In this document: piece by piece, positions 1 to 6,206 of the stretch
How positions within the stretch are numbered: position 1 is the stretch's first letter
Layout: every line of letters begins with the position of its first letter
Assembly (NCBI GenBank): GCA_014730055.1
Contig: WJIV01000059.1
Location: 1-11,403 of the forward strand
From: Candidatus Bathyarchaeota archaeon
Lineage (GTDB): Archaea > Thermoproteota > Bathyarchaeia > TCS64
DNA length: 11,403 nucleotides
Direction of reading: 5' to 3'
Notes under the pieces: generated by a model
Told to the model about the DNA's origin: nothing
The model's input: the letters and a program-made list of their open reading frames with translations, nothing else
Database searches by the model: none
Position numbers and translations under genes: made by a program

Positions 1-1
1 A

Positions 2-85
2 TTCCTAAGTCAGCAGATGCAGTATCTGGAGCAGGAATTGAAAGCTATCCGCGGAAGACTCGAAGAGTTACGTTCAGAGGAGTAA
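2..85 (+). CDS. C-terminal end of a protein with a coiled-coil tail (partial)
   Basis: One reading frame is open from the window edge to a TAA at 83-85 and gives 27 residues rich in Gln, Glu, Leu, Lys and Arg. Hydrophobic residues fall at heptad-like spacing (MQYLEQELKAIRGRLEEL), so the tail should form an amphipathic helix or coiled coil. It lies 32 bases before a NifX-fold gene on the same strand. In archaea and anaerobic bacteria, genes for small glycine-rich proteins ending in such a helix (DUF5320 type) are often next to NifX-fold and MinD genes, so that family is a reasonable guess. The fragment is too short to confirm it. No function can be assigned. Confidence 0.6.
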   Translation, partial: FLSQQMQYLEQELKAIRGRLEELRSEE

Positions 86-117
86 AATACCCTCCAAACT
101 ATTTTTTTGTGATAAAG

Positions 118-456
118 ATGAAGGTCGCGATTCCTACAGAGAAAGATAAGGGATTGAGGGATAAAGTAGCAGATATTTTCTCAAGGGCACCAACATTCAC
201 GATTATTTCAGTTGTTGACGGTGAAATTGAAGATGTTCAAGTTATCAAGAATAAAGCAGCAGACATGCGCCAGGGTGCAGGGCCCCTTGCTGCCAGAACA
301 CTGAAGGAAAATGATGTAAATATTATATTATCCGGGGATATCGGGCCCGGAGCTCGAAATATTCTAGAAACTATAGATATTGAGATAGGGGAAGCTGAGC
401 CTGGACAGATAGTAAAAGATGTAATAAATAGATTGATAGGTTCCTTAAATTCCTAG
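118..456 (+). CDS. NifX/NafY-fold dinitrogenase iron-molybdenum cofactor biosynthesis family protein
   Basis: This is a 112-residue single-domain protein of the NifX/NafY/VnfX fold (Pfam Nitro_FeMo-Co type). It starts with the family's first strand MKVAIPTEKD and has the phosphate- or cluster-binding style segment LSGDIGPGAR at residues 71-80. The usual HFGRAPYF motif is degenerate here (IFSRAPTF, 20-27), with no His or Gly. Known relatives carry metal-sulfur clusters or cofactor precursors, but many have no defined role. I chose the ATG at 118; an in-frame GTG at 109 would add three residues, and no Shine-Dalgarno motif supports either. A TAAAATAC box at 83-90 could allow a nearly leaderless transcript. 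The 3' end overlaps the convergent MinD gene by 12 bases. The family is clear; the role is unknown. Confidence 0.85.
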   Translation: MKVAIPTEKDKGLRDKVADIFSRAPTFTIISVVDGEIEDVQVIKNKAADMRQGAGPLAARTLKENDVNIILSGDIGPGARNILETIDIEIGEAEPGQIVKDVINRLIGSLNS

Positions 457-1308
457 ATTCGCCTGGACTTCCATCCAGGCTTCTTTTATTGCCTTACTTG
501 AGCCAGACACACTGTTATACTCTATTACCGTCTTTCCCTGGACCATCGCTTTTGTAACATTTTCGTCAAAGGGTATTTTTCCAACTAGAGAAATATTGTT
601 ATCAGCACAGAAACTAGTGATCTGCTCTGTGTTTTCCTCATTCAGATCATATTTATTCACAATAACCATAGGCTCTATCTCAAAGTGCATCAATAGCTCC
701 AAGGCCCTCTTAAGGTCATGAATACCTGATAGAGTTGGCTCGACAACAATTATCGAAGCTTCAACGTTGGAAAGACTAGCTATAACAGGGCAGCCTATAC
801 CAGGGGGTCCGTCAACCAAGACCATCTTGGCACCTGTATCCTCGGCTAGTTTTTGGGCATTCTGACGTACAAGTGTGACCAGCTTTCCGCTATTTTCCAT
901 ACCTGGAGTGAGCCGCGCGTGACTCATGGGACCAAACCTTGTCTGGCTGATATATGCATGACCGCAAACCCTGTCGACAAAGTCAATTGCTTCTACTGGA
1001 CAGTTTACTACACATACTTTGCAGCCTTCACAGTGGATTGGATCAATAGTATATTCTTCTACTGCGTTGAACTTGCACAACTCCATGCATAATCCACACC
1101 GCGTACATCGTTCTGGATCAATCACGGCCATTTTAAGACCCTTGAATTCCATTGTTTCCTTAACCTCTGGCTTAAGGATAAGATGGAGGTTGCTAGCATC
1201 TACATCACAGTCAGCAAACACTGTATCTTCAGAGATAGCTGCAAAGCTCCCCGTAATGGTGGTTTTACCTGTACCACCTTTTCCGCTGATAACAGTTATC
1301 TGTTTCAT
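445..1308 (-). CDS. MinD-superfamily P-loop ATPase with inserted two-cluster ferredoxin domain (second of tandem pair)
   Basis: This 287-residue protein is a soluble P-loop ATPase of the MinD/Mrp/NifH superfamily (COG1149 type). The deviant Walker A motif GKGGTGKT is at residues 9-16, DCD at 33-35 and the switch-like DGPPG at 166-170. Between them is an inserted bacterial-type ferredoxin domain. Cys 68, 71, 74, 78 and Cys 93, 96, 99, 103 are set for two [4Fe-4S] clusters. The ATG at 1308 overlaps the stop of the upstream paralog (ATGA), with GGAG in the upstream coding sequence, so translational coupling is likely. It is the last gene of the minus-strand operon. Homologs are thought to couple ATP hydrolysis to cluster handling or electron transfer, and the substrate is unknown. 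Its last 12 bases overlap the convergent NifX-fold gene. Confidence 0.93.
   Translation of the reverse strand: MKQITVISGKGGTGKTTITGSFAAISEDTVFADCDVDASNLHLILKPEVKETMEFKGLKMAVIDPERCTRCGLCMELCKFNAVEEYTIDPIHCEGCKVCVVNCPVEAIDFVDRVCGHAYISQTRFGPMSHARLTPGMENSGKLVTLVRQNAQKLAEDTGAKMVLVDGPPGIGCPVIASLSNVEASIIVVEPTLSGIHDLKRALELLMHFEIEPMVIVNKYDLNEENTEQITSFCADNNISLVGKIPFDENVTKAMVQGKTVIEYNSVSGSSKAIKEAWMEVQANLGI
461..480 (+). terminator. Hairpin after the NifX-fold gene, possible terminator or 3' stabiliser
   Basis: A perfect 7-base inverted repeat (GCCTGGA at 461-467, TCCAGGC at 474-480) encloses a 6-base loop. It is followed on the plus strand by TTCTTTTATT, and it begins 4 bases after the stop of the plus-strand NifX-fold gene. 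The shape resembles an intrinsic terminator for plus-strand transcription, although archaeal termination mainly needs the T-rich tract. The same bases encode the last residues of the convergent MinD-type ATPase, so the hairpin may simply be coding sequence. Confidence 0.45.
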
Positions 1309-2138
1309 GGCACCATCTCCTTAATCTTCTCCAGCAGATCTGAAAATTTTCCTTTCCATACTGTCATCTTCTCTGTGAAAGGTATACCCTTTGAGTAGAG
1401 TTCAGCTATCCTTCTATCAAATGGTATTTCCATTATGATGGGTATCTGATGCTTTTCACAAAAATCATAGACACCCCTATCTCCAATTCCAGCAAAGTTT
1501 ACAACGACGGCGATTGGGATATCGAGCTGTTGAACGACTTCCGTGGCAACCTCAAGGTCATGGAGACCAAAAGGTGTTGGTTCAGTTACCATTATACAAA
1601 AATCGGCTCCGTGCACTGTCTCTACTACTGGGCAGGCAGAACCTGGTGGAGCGTCAAATATTACTAAACCATCCTCCAGTGCATGTTCTTTAGCCTTGGA
1701 GATTATTGGCACAGCAAGGGGCTCCCCTATTTTAAGCTCCCCATAAACGATGTTAATGCCATCCGCGTCGCCTTTGAATATTCTCCCTATCTCACGGGGG
1801 ACCTCATCTATAGCCCCTTCAGGACAAACGAGCTTACATCCTCCACAGCTGTGGCAGAGTTCAGGAAAAACCATAGCTGTCTCACCTGCCACGAATAGAG
1901 CGTTGAACTGACAGAACTCGGCGCACTTTCGGCAGTAAGTACATTTATCCTCATCAATTCGAGGTACTAGCAGTTCTACGGGCTCTGTCTCTATTTTCTC
2001 AGGTCTCAGAAATATGTGTACGTTAGGTTCTTCTACGTCGCAGTCTATTAGCTGATCTGCTTTGGTGCTTAGAGCCAAATTTACAGCGATGAGGGTCTTT
2101 CCAGTTCCCCCTTTACCACTTGCTACTACTATCTTCAT
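1305..2138 (-). CDS. MinD-superfamily P-loop ATPase with inserted two-cluster ferredoxin domain (first of tandem pair)
   Basis: This 277-residue paralog has the same layout as the downstream ATPase. Walker A GKGGTGKT is at residues 8-15, DCD at 32-34 and DAPPG at 162-166. The ferredoxin insertion has Cys 66, 69, 72, 76 and Cys 95, 98, 101, 105. The second lysine-containing P-loop signature places it among deviant Walker A ATPases, which work as dimers. Two adjacent, diverged copies suggest a heterodimer, as proposed for similar pairs in the orange-protein clusters of Desulfovibrio; that is inference. The gene starts 6 bases after the NifX-fold gene with the His-rich tail and has no visible ribosome binding site, so translation probably depends on coupling. 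No membrane segments are seen, so the protein should be cytoplasmic. Confidence 0.93.
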   Translation of the reverse strand: MKIVVASGKGGTGKTLIAVNLALSTKADQLIDCDVEEPNVHIFLRPEKIETEPVELLVPRIDEDKCTYCRKCAEFCQFNALFVAGETAMVFPELCHSCGGCKLVCPEGAIDEVPREIGRIFKGDADGINIVYGELKIGEPLAVPIISKAKEHALEDGLVIFDAPPGSACPVVETVHGADFCIMVTEPTPFGLHDLEVATEVVQQLDIPIAVVVNFAGIGDRGVYDFCEKHQIPIIMEIPFDRRIAELYSKGIPFTEKMTVWKGKFSDLLEKIKEMVP

Positions 2139-2144
2139 TTTTGT

Positions 2145-2513
2145 CTAGTGCTCGTGTTCGTGTGCATGGAGGCATCCCTGGGTGAGTTCAGTTAGCCTGT
2201 TCGCCTTGAAGTCTTCGAGGTTTTGTTCAACGTCCATGTTCTCTGCCTGTAGAACAGCTACAGTGCTATTCTGGAACATCTGAATCGCCCTCTGGCCCAT
2301 ACCAGCGGAGATAACAACGTCCGCCCCCATTGCCATCATTCTCTCGGGGGGTAATCCCTGCCCACCAAAGTGGCTACTGTCGTTAGGTTTTATCCCTTTA
2401 TCGGTTACTTGTCCTTTTTCTAGATCGAACCAGGCAAAGTAAGGAGCTCTGCCAAAGTGGGCTGATAGTCTTTGAGCTTCCTTATCCTCGACGGGTATTA
2501 CAATTCGTACCAT
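2145..2513 (-). CDS. NifX/NafY-fold protein with histidine-rich C-terminal tail
   Basis: This is a 122-residue protein of the NifX/NafY fold. The N-terminal strand MVRIVIPVED is followed by a well-kept HFGRAPYF motif (residues 19-26), and ISAGMGQRAI lies at 69-78. After the domain comes a short tail ending CLHAHEHEH, with Cys 114 and His 116, 118, 120 and 122. That tail is a plausible metal-binding patch. Relatives bind iron-molybdenum cofactor precursors or, in the orange protein, a molybdenum-copper-sulfur cluster; which metal is bound here cannot be told. The ATG is preceded by GAGGT at a spacing of 5 bases. The gene sits 12 bases after the other NifX-fold gene and 6 bases before the first MinD-type ATPase, clearly in one operon. 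Confidence 0.9.
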   Translation of the reverse strand: MVRIVIPVEDKEAQRLSAHFGRAPYFAWFDLEKGQVTDKGIKPNDSSHFGGQGLPPERMMAMGADVVISAGMGQRAIQMFQNSTVAVLQAENMDVEQNLEDFKANRLTELTQGCLHAHEHEH

Positions 2514-2525
2514 TTTATACCTCAG

Positions 2526-2930
2526 CTATCCTCTTCTTCTTCCTCTGCCCATCCCTTGGCCTCTGCCTCCTTGGCCAAAGTGACCTCCAACTGTGGGGCT
2601 AGAAGCTTCTGGGAGCTTTCCAGACTTGAATGCCTCTACAGCATCCTTAACCGTTCCAGAAGCTCCAGTGTAAACTCTTATACCAGCCTGACTCAAAGCC
2701 ATATGGGCGTTAGGCCCCACGTGACCTGTTATCACAGCATGAACGTTTTGCTGTGCTACTGTCTGAGCTGCTCCTATTCCAGCCCCATGGGCTGCCCCAA
2801 TACTCGAGTTAGGTATTGTATTATGGTTCATAGTCTCGGTATCCAGTATTATGAACGCGCTACAGCGTCCAAATCTTGGATCAACGGGACTGTTAAGTTC
2901 GTTTCCGGTTGTTGATATAGCTACTCTCAT
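2526..2930 (-). CDS. NifX/NafY-fold protein with glycine/arginine-rich tail
   Basis: This 134-residue protein has a NifX/NafY-fold domain of about 110 residues: the first strand is MRVAISTTGN, the conserved segment DPRFGRC is at 17-23 and TGHVGPNAH at 68-76. The DPRFGR form is typical of the orange-protein and MTH1175-like branch of the family. The last 20 or so residues are Gly, Arg, Gln and Met rich with a basic end, probably disordered; such tails are common in this branch. The start overlaps the stop of the Mrp-type ATPase by one base (TAATG) and has a GGTGA motif upstream, so it is translationally coupled to it. A cluster- or cofactor-carrier role is inferred from the family and from its ATPase neighbours. 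Confidence 0.9.
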   Translation of the reverse strand: MRVAISTTGNELNSPVDPRFGRCSAFIILDTETMNHNTIPNSSIGAAHGAGIGAAQTVAQQNVHAVITGHVGPNAHMALSQAGIRVYTGASGTVKDAVEAFKSGKLPEASSPTVGGHFGQGGRGQGMGRGRRRG

Positions 2931-3775
2931 TATTTCTTCACCTTTTCCTCTATTTTCTCTATAATTTTCATAAAGCTTTTCGATGCAGGTGCCTCAGGAT
3001 ATTTGATAATAAATGGAACCCCCTCATCACTTGCAGATGAGACCCTTGGATCTATAGGTATACTTCCAAGGAAGTCTACATCCATATCTTCCGATATTGC
3101 CCTGCCTCCCCCTTCGCTGAATACCTCGATTTCCTTTCCGCAGTGAGGACAGACCATAGCGGACATGTTCTCAATTATGCCGAGGATTGGTACATTCATT
3201 TTTCGTGCAAAAGTCACCGCCTTCCTAACTACGACTTCGCTTACCTCGCTTGGTATAGTCACGATAACGACACCATCCATCTCAGGGAGTAGCTGAAGTA
3301 TGCTAAGAGGCTCATCTCCAGTTCCCGGAGGCAGATCGACTAGCAGGAACTCAAGATCCCCCCATGCAACCTCACCAAGGAACTGTCTTATGGCTCCCAT
3401 CTTGAGAGGTCCTCGCCATATCACGGGTGCTTCATCGCTTGGTAGTAGAAAGTCCATGGATACGACTCTTACACCTTCTGGTCCTTTGGCCGGGAAGATG
3501 CCAGGAGGTCCTACTTCGAGCTTCATTCCCTTTAATCCCATCATCTTAGGGATTGTTGGGCCTGTTAAGTCTGCATCAAGTACTCCTACCTTACCCTCTT
3601 CCTCTTTCATGGATAGCCCTGCTCCAAGGTTAACGGTAACGAGGCTTTTTCCCACGCCTCCTTTACCGCTGATTATGGCTATCTTGTGTTTTATCTTGCC
3701 CATGCGCTGTTTTACGTGTTCCATCTGCTTGTCTCGCTGTTCGAAGGGATTTATTTCATCTGTTTCCTGAGTCAA
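2930..3775 (-). CDS. mrp: Mrp/NBP35/ApbC-type iron-sulfur cluster carrier ATPase
   Basis: This 281-residue cytoplasmic P-loop ATPase belongs to the Mrp/NBP35 family. Proteins of this family bind a [4Fe-4S] cluster at the dimer interface and transfer it to apoproteins. The sequence shows GKGGVGKS at residues 37-44, the DADLTGPTIPKM segment at 67-78, VDLPPGTGD at 146-154 and the C-terminal CPHC pair (Cys 209 and 212) that ligates the bridging cluster. There is no N-terminal ferredoxin-like Cys motif of the eukaryotic NBP35 kind. I chose the TTG at 3775 because GAGGT lies 6 bases upstream; the next in-frame start is an ATG at 3724. It is the first gene of a five-gene minus-strand operon, which suggests it supplies clusters to, or acts with, the NifX-fold and MinD-type proteins. 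Confidence 0.94.
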   Translation of the reverse strand: MTQETDEINPFEQRDKQMEHVKQRMGKIKHKIAIISGKGGVGKSLVTVNLGAGLSMKEEEGKVGVLDADLTGPTIPKMMGLKGMKLEVGPPGIFPAKGPEGVRVVSMDFLLPSDEAPVIWRGPLKMGAIRQFLGEVAWGDLEFLLVDLPPGTGDEPLSILQLLPEMDGVVIVTIPSEVSEVVVRKAVTFARKMNVPILGIIENMSAMVCPHCGKEIEVFSEGGGRAISEDMDVDFLGSIPIDPRVSSASDEGVPFIIKYPEAPASKSFMKIIEKIEEKVKK

Positions 3776-3781
3776 ATTTAT

Positions 3782-3786
3782 ACCTC
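3782..3786 (-). promoter_or_regulatory. Ribosome binding site deciding a TTG start
   Basis: On the minus strand GAGGT stands 6 bases before the TTG at 3775-3773. This is the same motif and almost the same spacing as before the NifX-fold gene at 2513, so it supports the TTG start of the Mrp-type ATPase over the internal ATG 51 bases downstream. Confidence 0.65.
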
Positions 3787-3792
3787 TTTAGG

Positions 3793-3838
3793 CTAGGTTA
3801 AATCTCCTTATTAACTATTTTCCGACAAATAAACCTAG
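3793..3838. repeat. Inverted repeat in the leader of the Mrp operon
   Basis: CTAGGTT at 3793-3799 is matched perfectly by AACCTAG at 3832-3838, with 32 bases between. A shorter nested pair, GTTAA at 3797-3801 and TTAAC at 3811-3815, shares bases with the left arm. The whole 66-base gap between the ClC gene and the Mrp-type ATPase is AT-rich and must hold the operon promoter if the ClC transcript does not run through. The repeat could be an operator or a leader hairpin, but its arms are short and chance is possible. Confidence 0.4.
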
Positions 3839-3841
3839 TGA

Positions 3842-5575
3842 TTAGATGAGTTCCAGCATCTTGGCCATGACATCTGCCTCCGTTACAATACCAACCAGGT
3901 TCATTTTGGATTTATCATCGACGATGAATACGCAGTCCTCATCATTTTCCATCATCAAGTGAAGGACCTCATCCAATGTGTCCTGAGGGGTCAGAACCTC
4001 TGGGTGGTCCATTGGTAGGAATCCGATCTGCAGCTTACTCTTGTTATCTGGAAAGGTTAGAAGATTCTCAAGGCTTATCTTTCCAATCACCTTGTTCCTA
4101 CGTATAACAGGATATTCTCTCATCCTGCAACCATGAACCTCATTCAGGGCCTCCTTTACTTTCATGTTCTCTTTAAGGATGACTGGGCAGGGGTTCATAA
4201 AGGCCTCTATCTTGATTTTTTTGAATTTTCCATGATCTTGTCCTTTCTTGGAGATATGATATAAAACATGGACAGCTTCAGCTTCCTCCTCAAGCTCGTC
4301 CATTGGCTGTACATGCTCATAAAATGAGATGTCTCGGCTGATGAAGTAGCTGGTTGCTGCTGCTACTAGGGTGAAAACAATACTACTGGGCCCAGCGGTC
4401 TCGGATACGAAGGCTACACTTGTCAGAAGGGTTTTGTTTGCAGATGCTATGATGGAGGCCATTGCTGCTACGATTAAGATCTGCTCATCAGGTACAGGCA
4501 CTAGCTGGACATATATTGCGCCGAGGCAAGCACCAATATATAGGGTTGGTATAAATACCCCACCACTCCCGCCACTCTTTAGTGTGATACTGGTGGCTAC
4601 CATCTTGAATAGCACAAGAAGAAAAAGTAGCCACATGCTCCAGTCTGAGGCTTCACCTGCCACAATGGATCGAAGTGTATCATACCCTACACCGACGACC
4701 TGTGGGATAAAGATCCCAATTAGACCAACCATTAGGCCGCCGAGAATAGGGTAAGTCATTTTATCCATGGGATATTTATTTTTTAGAATCCCAATGCTGT
4801 CGAAAATTCTGATGAAGATAATCCCGAAGAGCGCTGTTATTATCCCTATTATGAAGGCGTGGATCAGAAATAGCGGTGTTGGAACCTGGAAACGTGGGAT
4901 CAGAGGAAAAATGGTCTCAGGACCCTGAAAAGCTATAGTCACAAGATACGCTGAGATACTGGCCATGGTAGCTGGAATAAACGAGACCCGTTTGAGGTCT
5001 CGCTTGTATGGTATCTCTAATGCGAACATGATCCCCGTGAAAGGTGCCTTAAATATCGCGGCGACTCCAGCCGCAGCTCCGCTTATTAAGAACCTCTGAA
5101 TCTCCTCTTGGTTAAAGTTAAGTCTTTGTGAGATTAGTGACCCGATTCCTCCACCCAATAAGAGGCTTGGCCCCTCGAACCCTGCACTTCCCCCCGTTCC
5201 CATTGTTATCGCCGATGCAAGGGGTTCGAACAAGGTATCTCTGACCGTCATGATCCCGCCCTCAAAATGATATGCCTCCAGTAGCCTATGGCTTCCTCCC
5301 CCTGACTGCTTGGTTGTGCTGTACCTGTCGACTAGGAAGAATGCGAAGGTGATACCCATTATAGGTAATATTAGGTAGAAGGACCGGTTTAACTCTGTCA
5401 AGAGGTGAGTTACCTCTGATAAAATGACGTAGATCTCGTGTATTATTGTGCTGGCGAGACCAATGGAGATTCCCATTATTATTGAGAGAGCGGATAGCCT
5501 GATGTAGTCGTTCAAGATGTCTGGTCTGAAGCAAGTCCTGGCCCAGCACACGAAATCATCCAGTCTATCCTCCAT
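3842..5575 (-). CDS. ClC-family chloride channel/antiporter with C-terminal CBS domain pair
   Basis: This 577-residue membrane protein has a ClC core (about residues 25-425) followed by two CBS domains (about 455-510 and 520-577). ClC proteins move chloride or other anions, either passively or in exchange for protons. The gating glutamate is present in GFEGP (Glu 134), and GGSGGVFIPT at 335-344 is the conserved GxFxP region. The first anion-pore motif is not the classic GSGIP but GGGSH at 92-96. In the segment FKAPFTGIMFALEIPYK the position matching the inner proton glutamate of E. coli ClC (Glu 203) is Ile 188. The CBS pair probably senses adenine nucleotides, as in relatives. The ATG at 5575 has no clear ribosome binding site. 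The gene stands alone, divergent from the Nudix gene and 66 bases upstream of the Mrp operon on the same strand. Confidence 0.94.
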   Translation of the reverse strand: MEDRLDDFVCWARTCFRPDILNDYIRLSALSIIMGISIGLASTIIHEIYVILSEVTHLLTELNRSFYLILPIMGITFAFFLVDRYSTTKQSGGGSHRLLEAYHFEGGIMTVRDTLFEPLASAITMGTGGSAGFEGPSLLLGGGIGSLISQRLNFNQEEIQRFLISGAAAGVAAIFKAPFTGIMFALEIPYKRDLKRVSFIPATMASISAYLVTIAFQGPETIFPLIPRFQVPTPLFLIHAFIIGIITALFGIIFIRIFDSIGILKNKYPMDKMTYPILGGLMVGLIGIFIPQVVGVGYDTLRSIVAGEASDWSMWLLFLLVLFKMVATSITLKSGGSGGVFIPTLYIGACLGAIYVQLVPVPDEQILIVAAMASIIASANKTLLTSVAFVSETAGPSSIVFTLVAAATSYFISRDISFYEHVQPMDELEEEAEAVHVLYHISKKGQDHGKFKKIKIEAFMNPCPVILKENMKVKEALNEVHGCRMREYPVIRRNKVIGKISLENLLTFPDNKSKLQIGFLPMDHPEVLTPQDTLDEVLHLMMENDEDCVFIVDDKSKMNLVGIVTEADVMAKMLELI

Positions 5576-5681
5576 AACGCTGAGAAATGTAAGGAATACT
5601 TTAACGTTATCGGTTTATGGTGATCATAACATTTTAGGCTCACTGGGATATCAATCATGAGTATCATTGTCCAGTCACGAG
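5576..5681. promoter_or_regulatory. Divergent promoter region between ClC and Nudix genes
   Basis: About 106 bases separate the two divergent starts, so promoters for both must lie here. For the minus strand, GTTAAAGTATT (around 5606-5596) sits 21-31 bases before the ClC ATG and could be a weak TATA box for a leaderless message. For the plus strand GGTTTATGG at 5612-5620 is a candidate. Neither is strong, and a palindromic TAACGTTA lies at 5602-5609. No other gene or RNA is visible. Confidence 0.4.
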
Positions 5682-6206
5682 ATGTTGAGCAACCTCATTG
5701 AAGGGCTGAAGCAGAACCCTGAAGAGGATTCACATGCAGCCGTAGCTGTAATGCTTAAACCAGTGGAAAATGACCTAGAGATATTTCTAGTGAAAAGGGC
5801 CGAGGTACCGGGAGACCCTTGGAGCGGAGATATGGCCTTTCCTGGGGGTAAGAAGGTTGTCCATGATAGGACTCTACTTGAAACAGTTACCAGAGAGGTC
5901 TGGGAAGAGACAAAAATAGAACTAAGTGACCAAGAAATACTTGGATATCTAAGGCCGATAAACTCCTGGGTAAAGGAAGAGATGAAAGTTCAGCCCGTAA
6001 TATACCGTTTTGACGAAAAGCCAGAGTATATCCTCAATTATGAGCTGACAAAAGCGGTATGGGTACCTCTGAGTAAACTTGAGGAAACCAGACAAGAGGC
6101 AACAGTCAAAGGATGGGAAACTCAGATATTCAGATACAATGACGATGTGGTCTGGGGTCTCACTTACAGAATGATAGAAAGGATATTAGAGATTTTAAAC
6201 TACTAG
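5682..6206 (+). CDS. Nudix hydrolase, coenzyme A pyrophosphatase-like
   Basis: The 174-residue protein is a Nudix hydrolase, cutting a nucleoside diphosphate linked to another group. It has the segment FLVKRAEVPGDPWSGDMAFPGG followed by a Nudix box read as REVWEETKI. (Numbering from the chosen ATG, the Gly-Gly pair is at 55-56 and RExxEE at 71-76.) The form PWSGxMAFPGG with Asp 62 replacing the first box glutamate matches the CoA pyrophosphatase branch (NudL/NUDT7 type), which splits CoA into 3',5'-ADP and 4'-phosphopantetheine. The substrate is inferred from family only. I chose the ATG at 5682; a TTG at 5667 would add five residues, and neither has a good ribosome binding site. Its stop overlaps the convergent sucD stop by 4 bases. 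Confidence 0.85.
   Translation: MLSNLIEGLKQNPEEDSHAAVAVMLKPVENDLEIFLVKRAEVPGDPWSGDMAFPGGKKVVHDRTLLETVTREVWEETKIELSDQEILGYLRPINSWVKEEMKVQPVIYRFDEKPEYILNYELTKAVWVPLSKLEETRQEATVKGWETQIFRYNDDVVWGLTYRMIERILEILNY

Noticed and set aside
445..1308. MinD cell-division site selection protein
   Set aside because: The inserted ferredoxin domain and the absence of a C-terminal amphipathic membrane helix place these ATPases outside true MinD.
2472..2915. Plus-strand open frame of 147 codons opposite the two NifX-fold genes
   Set aside because: It lies antisense to well-supported genes, has no recognisable domain and has Ser/Cys-rich composition typical of a shadow frame.
445..2930. Nitrogen fixation island
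   Set aside because: NifX-fold and NifH-superfamily proteins are present, but no nitrogenase subunit, NifB or NifE/N is seen. The MinD-type ATPases with ferredoxin insertions are not NifH.
3300..3770. Plus-strand open frame of 156 codons opposite the Mrp-type ATPase
   Set aside because: Antisense to a strongly conserved gene; Pro/Ser/Arg-rich composition with no motif.
5602..5609. Palindrome TAACGTTA as an operator between ClC and Nudix genes
   Set aside because: Eight bases is too short to support without repeats of the motif elsewhere in the window.
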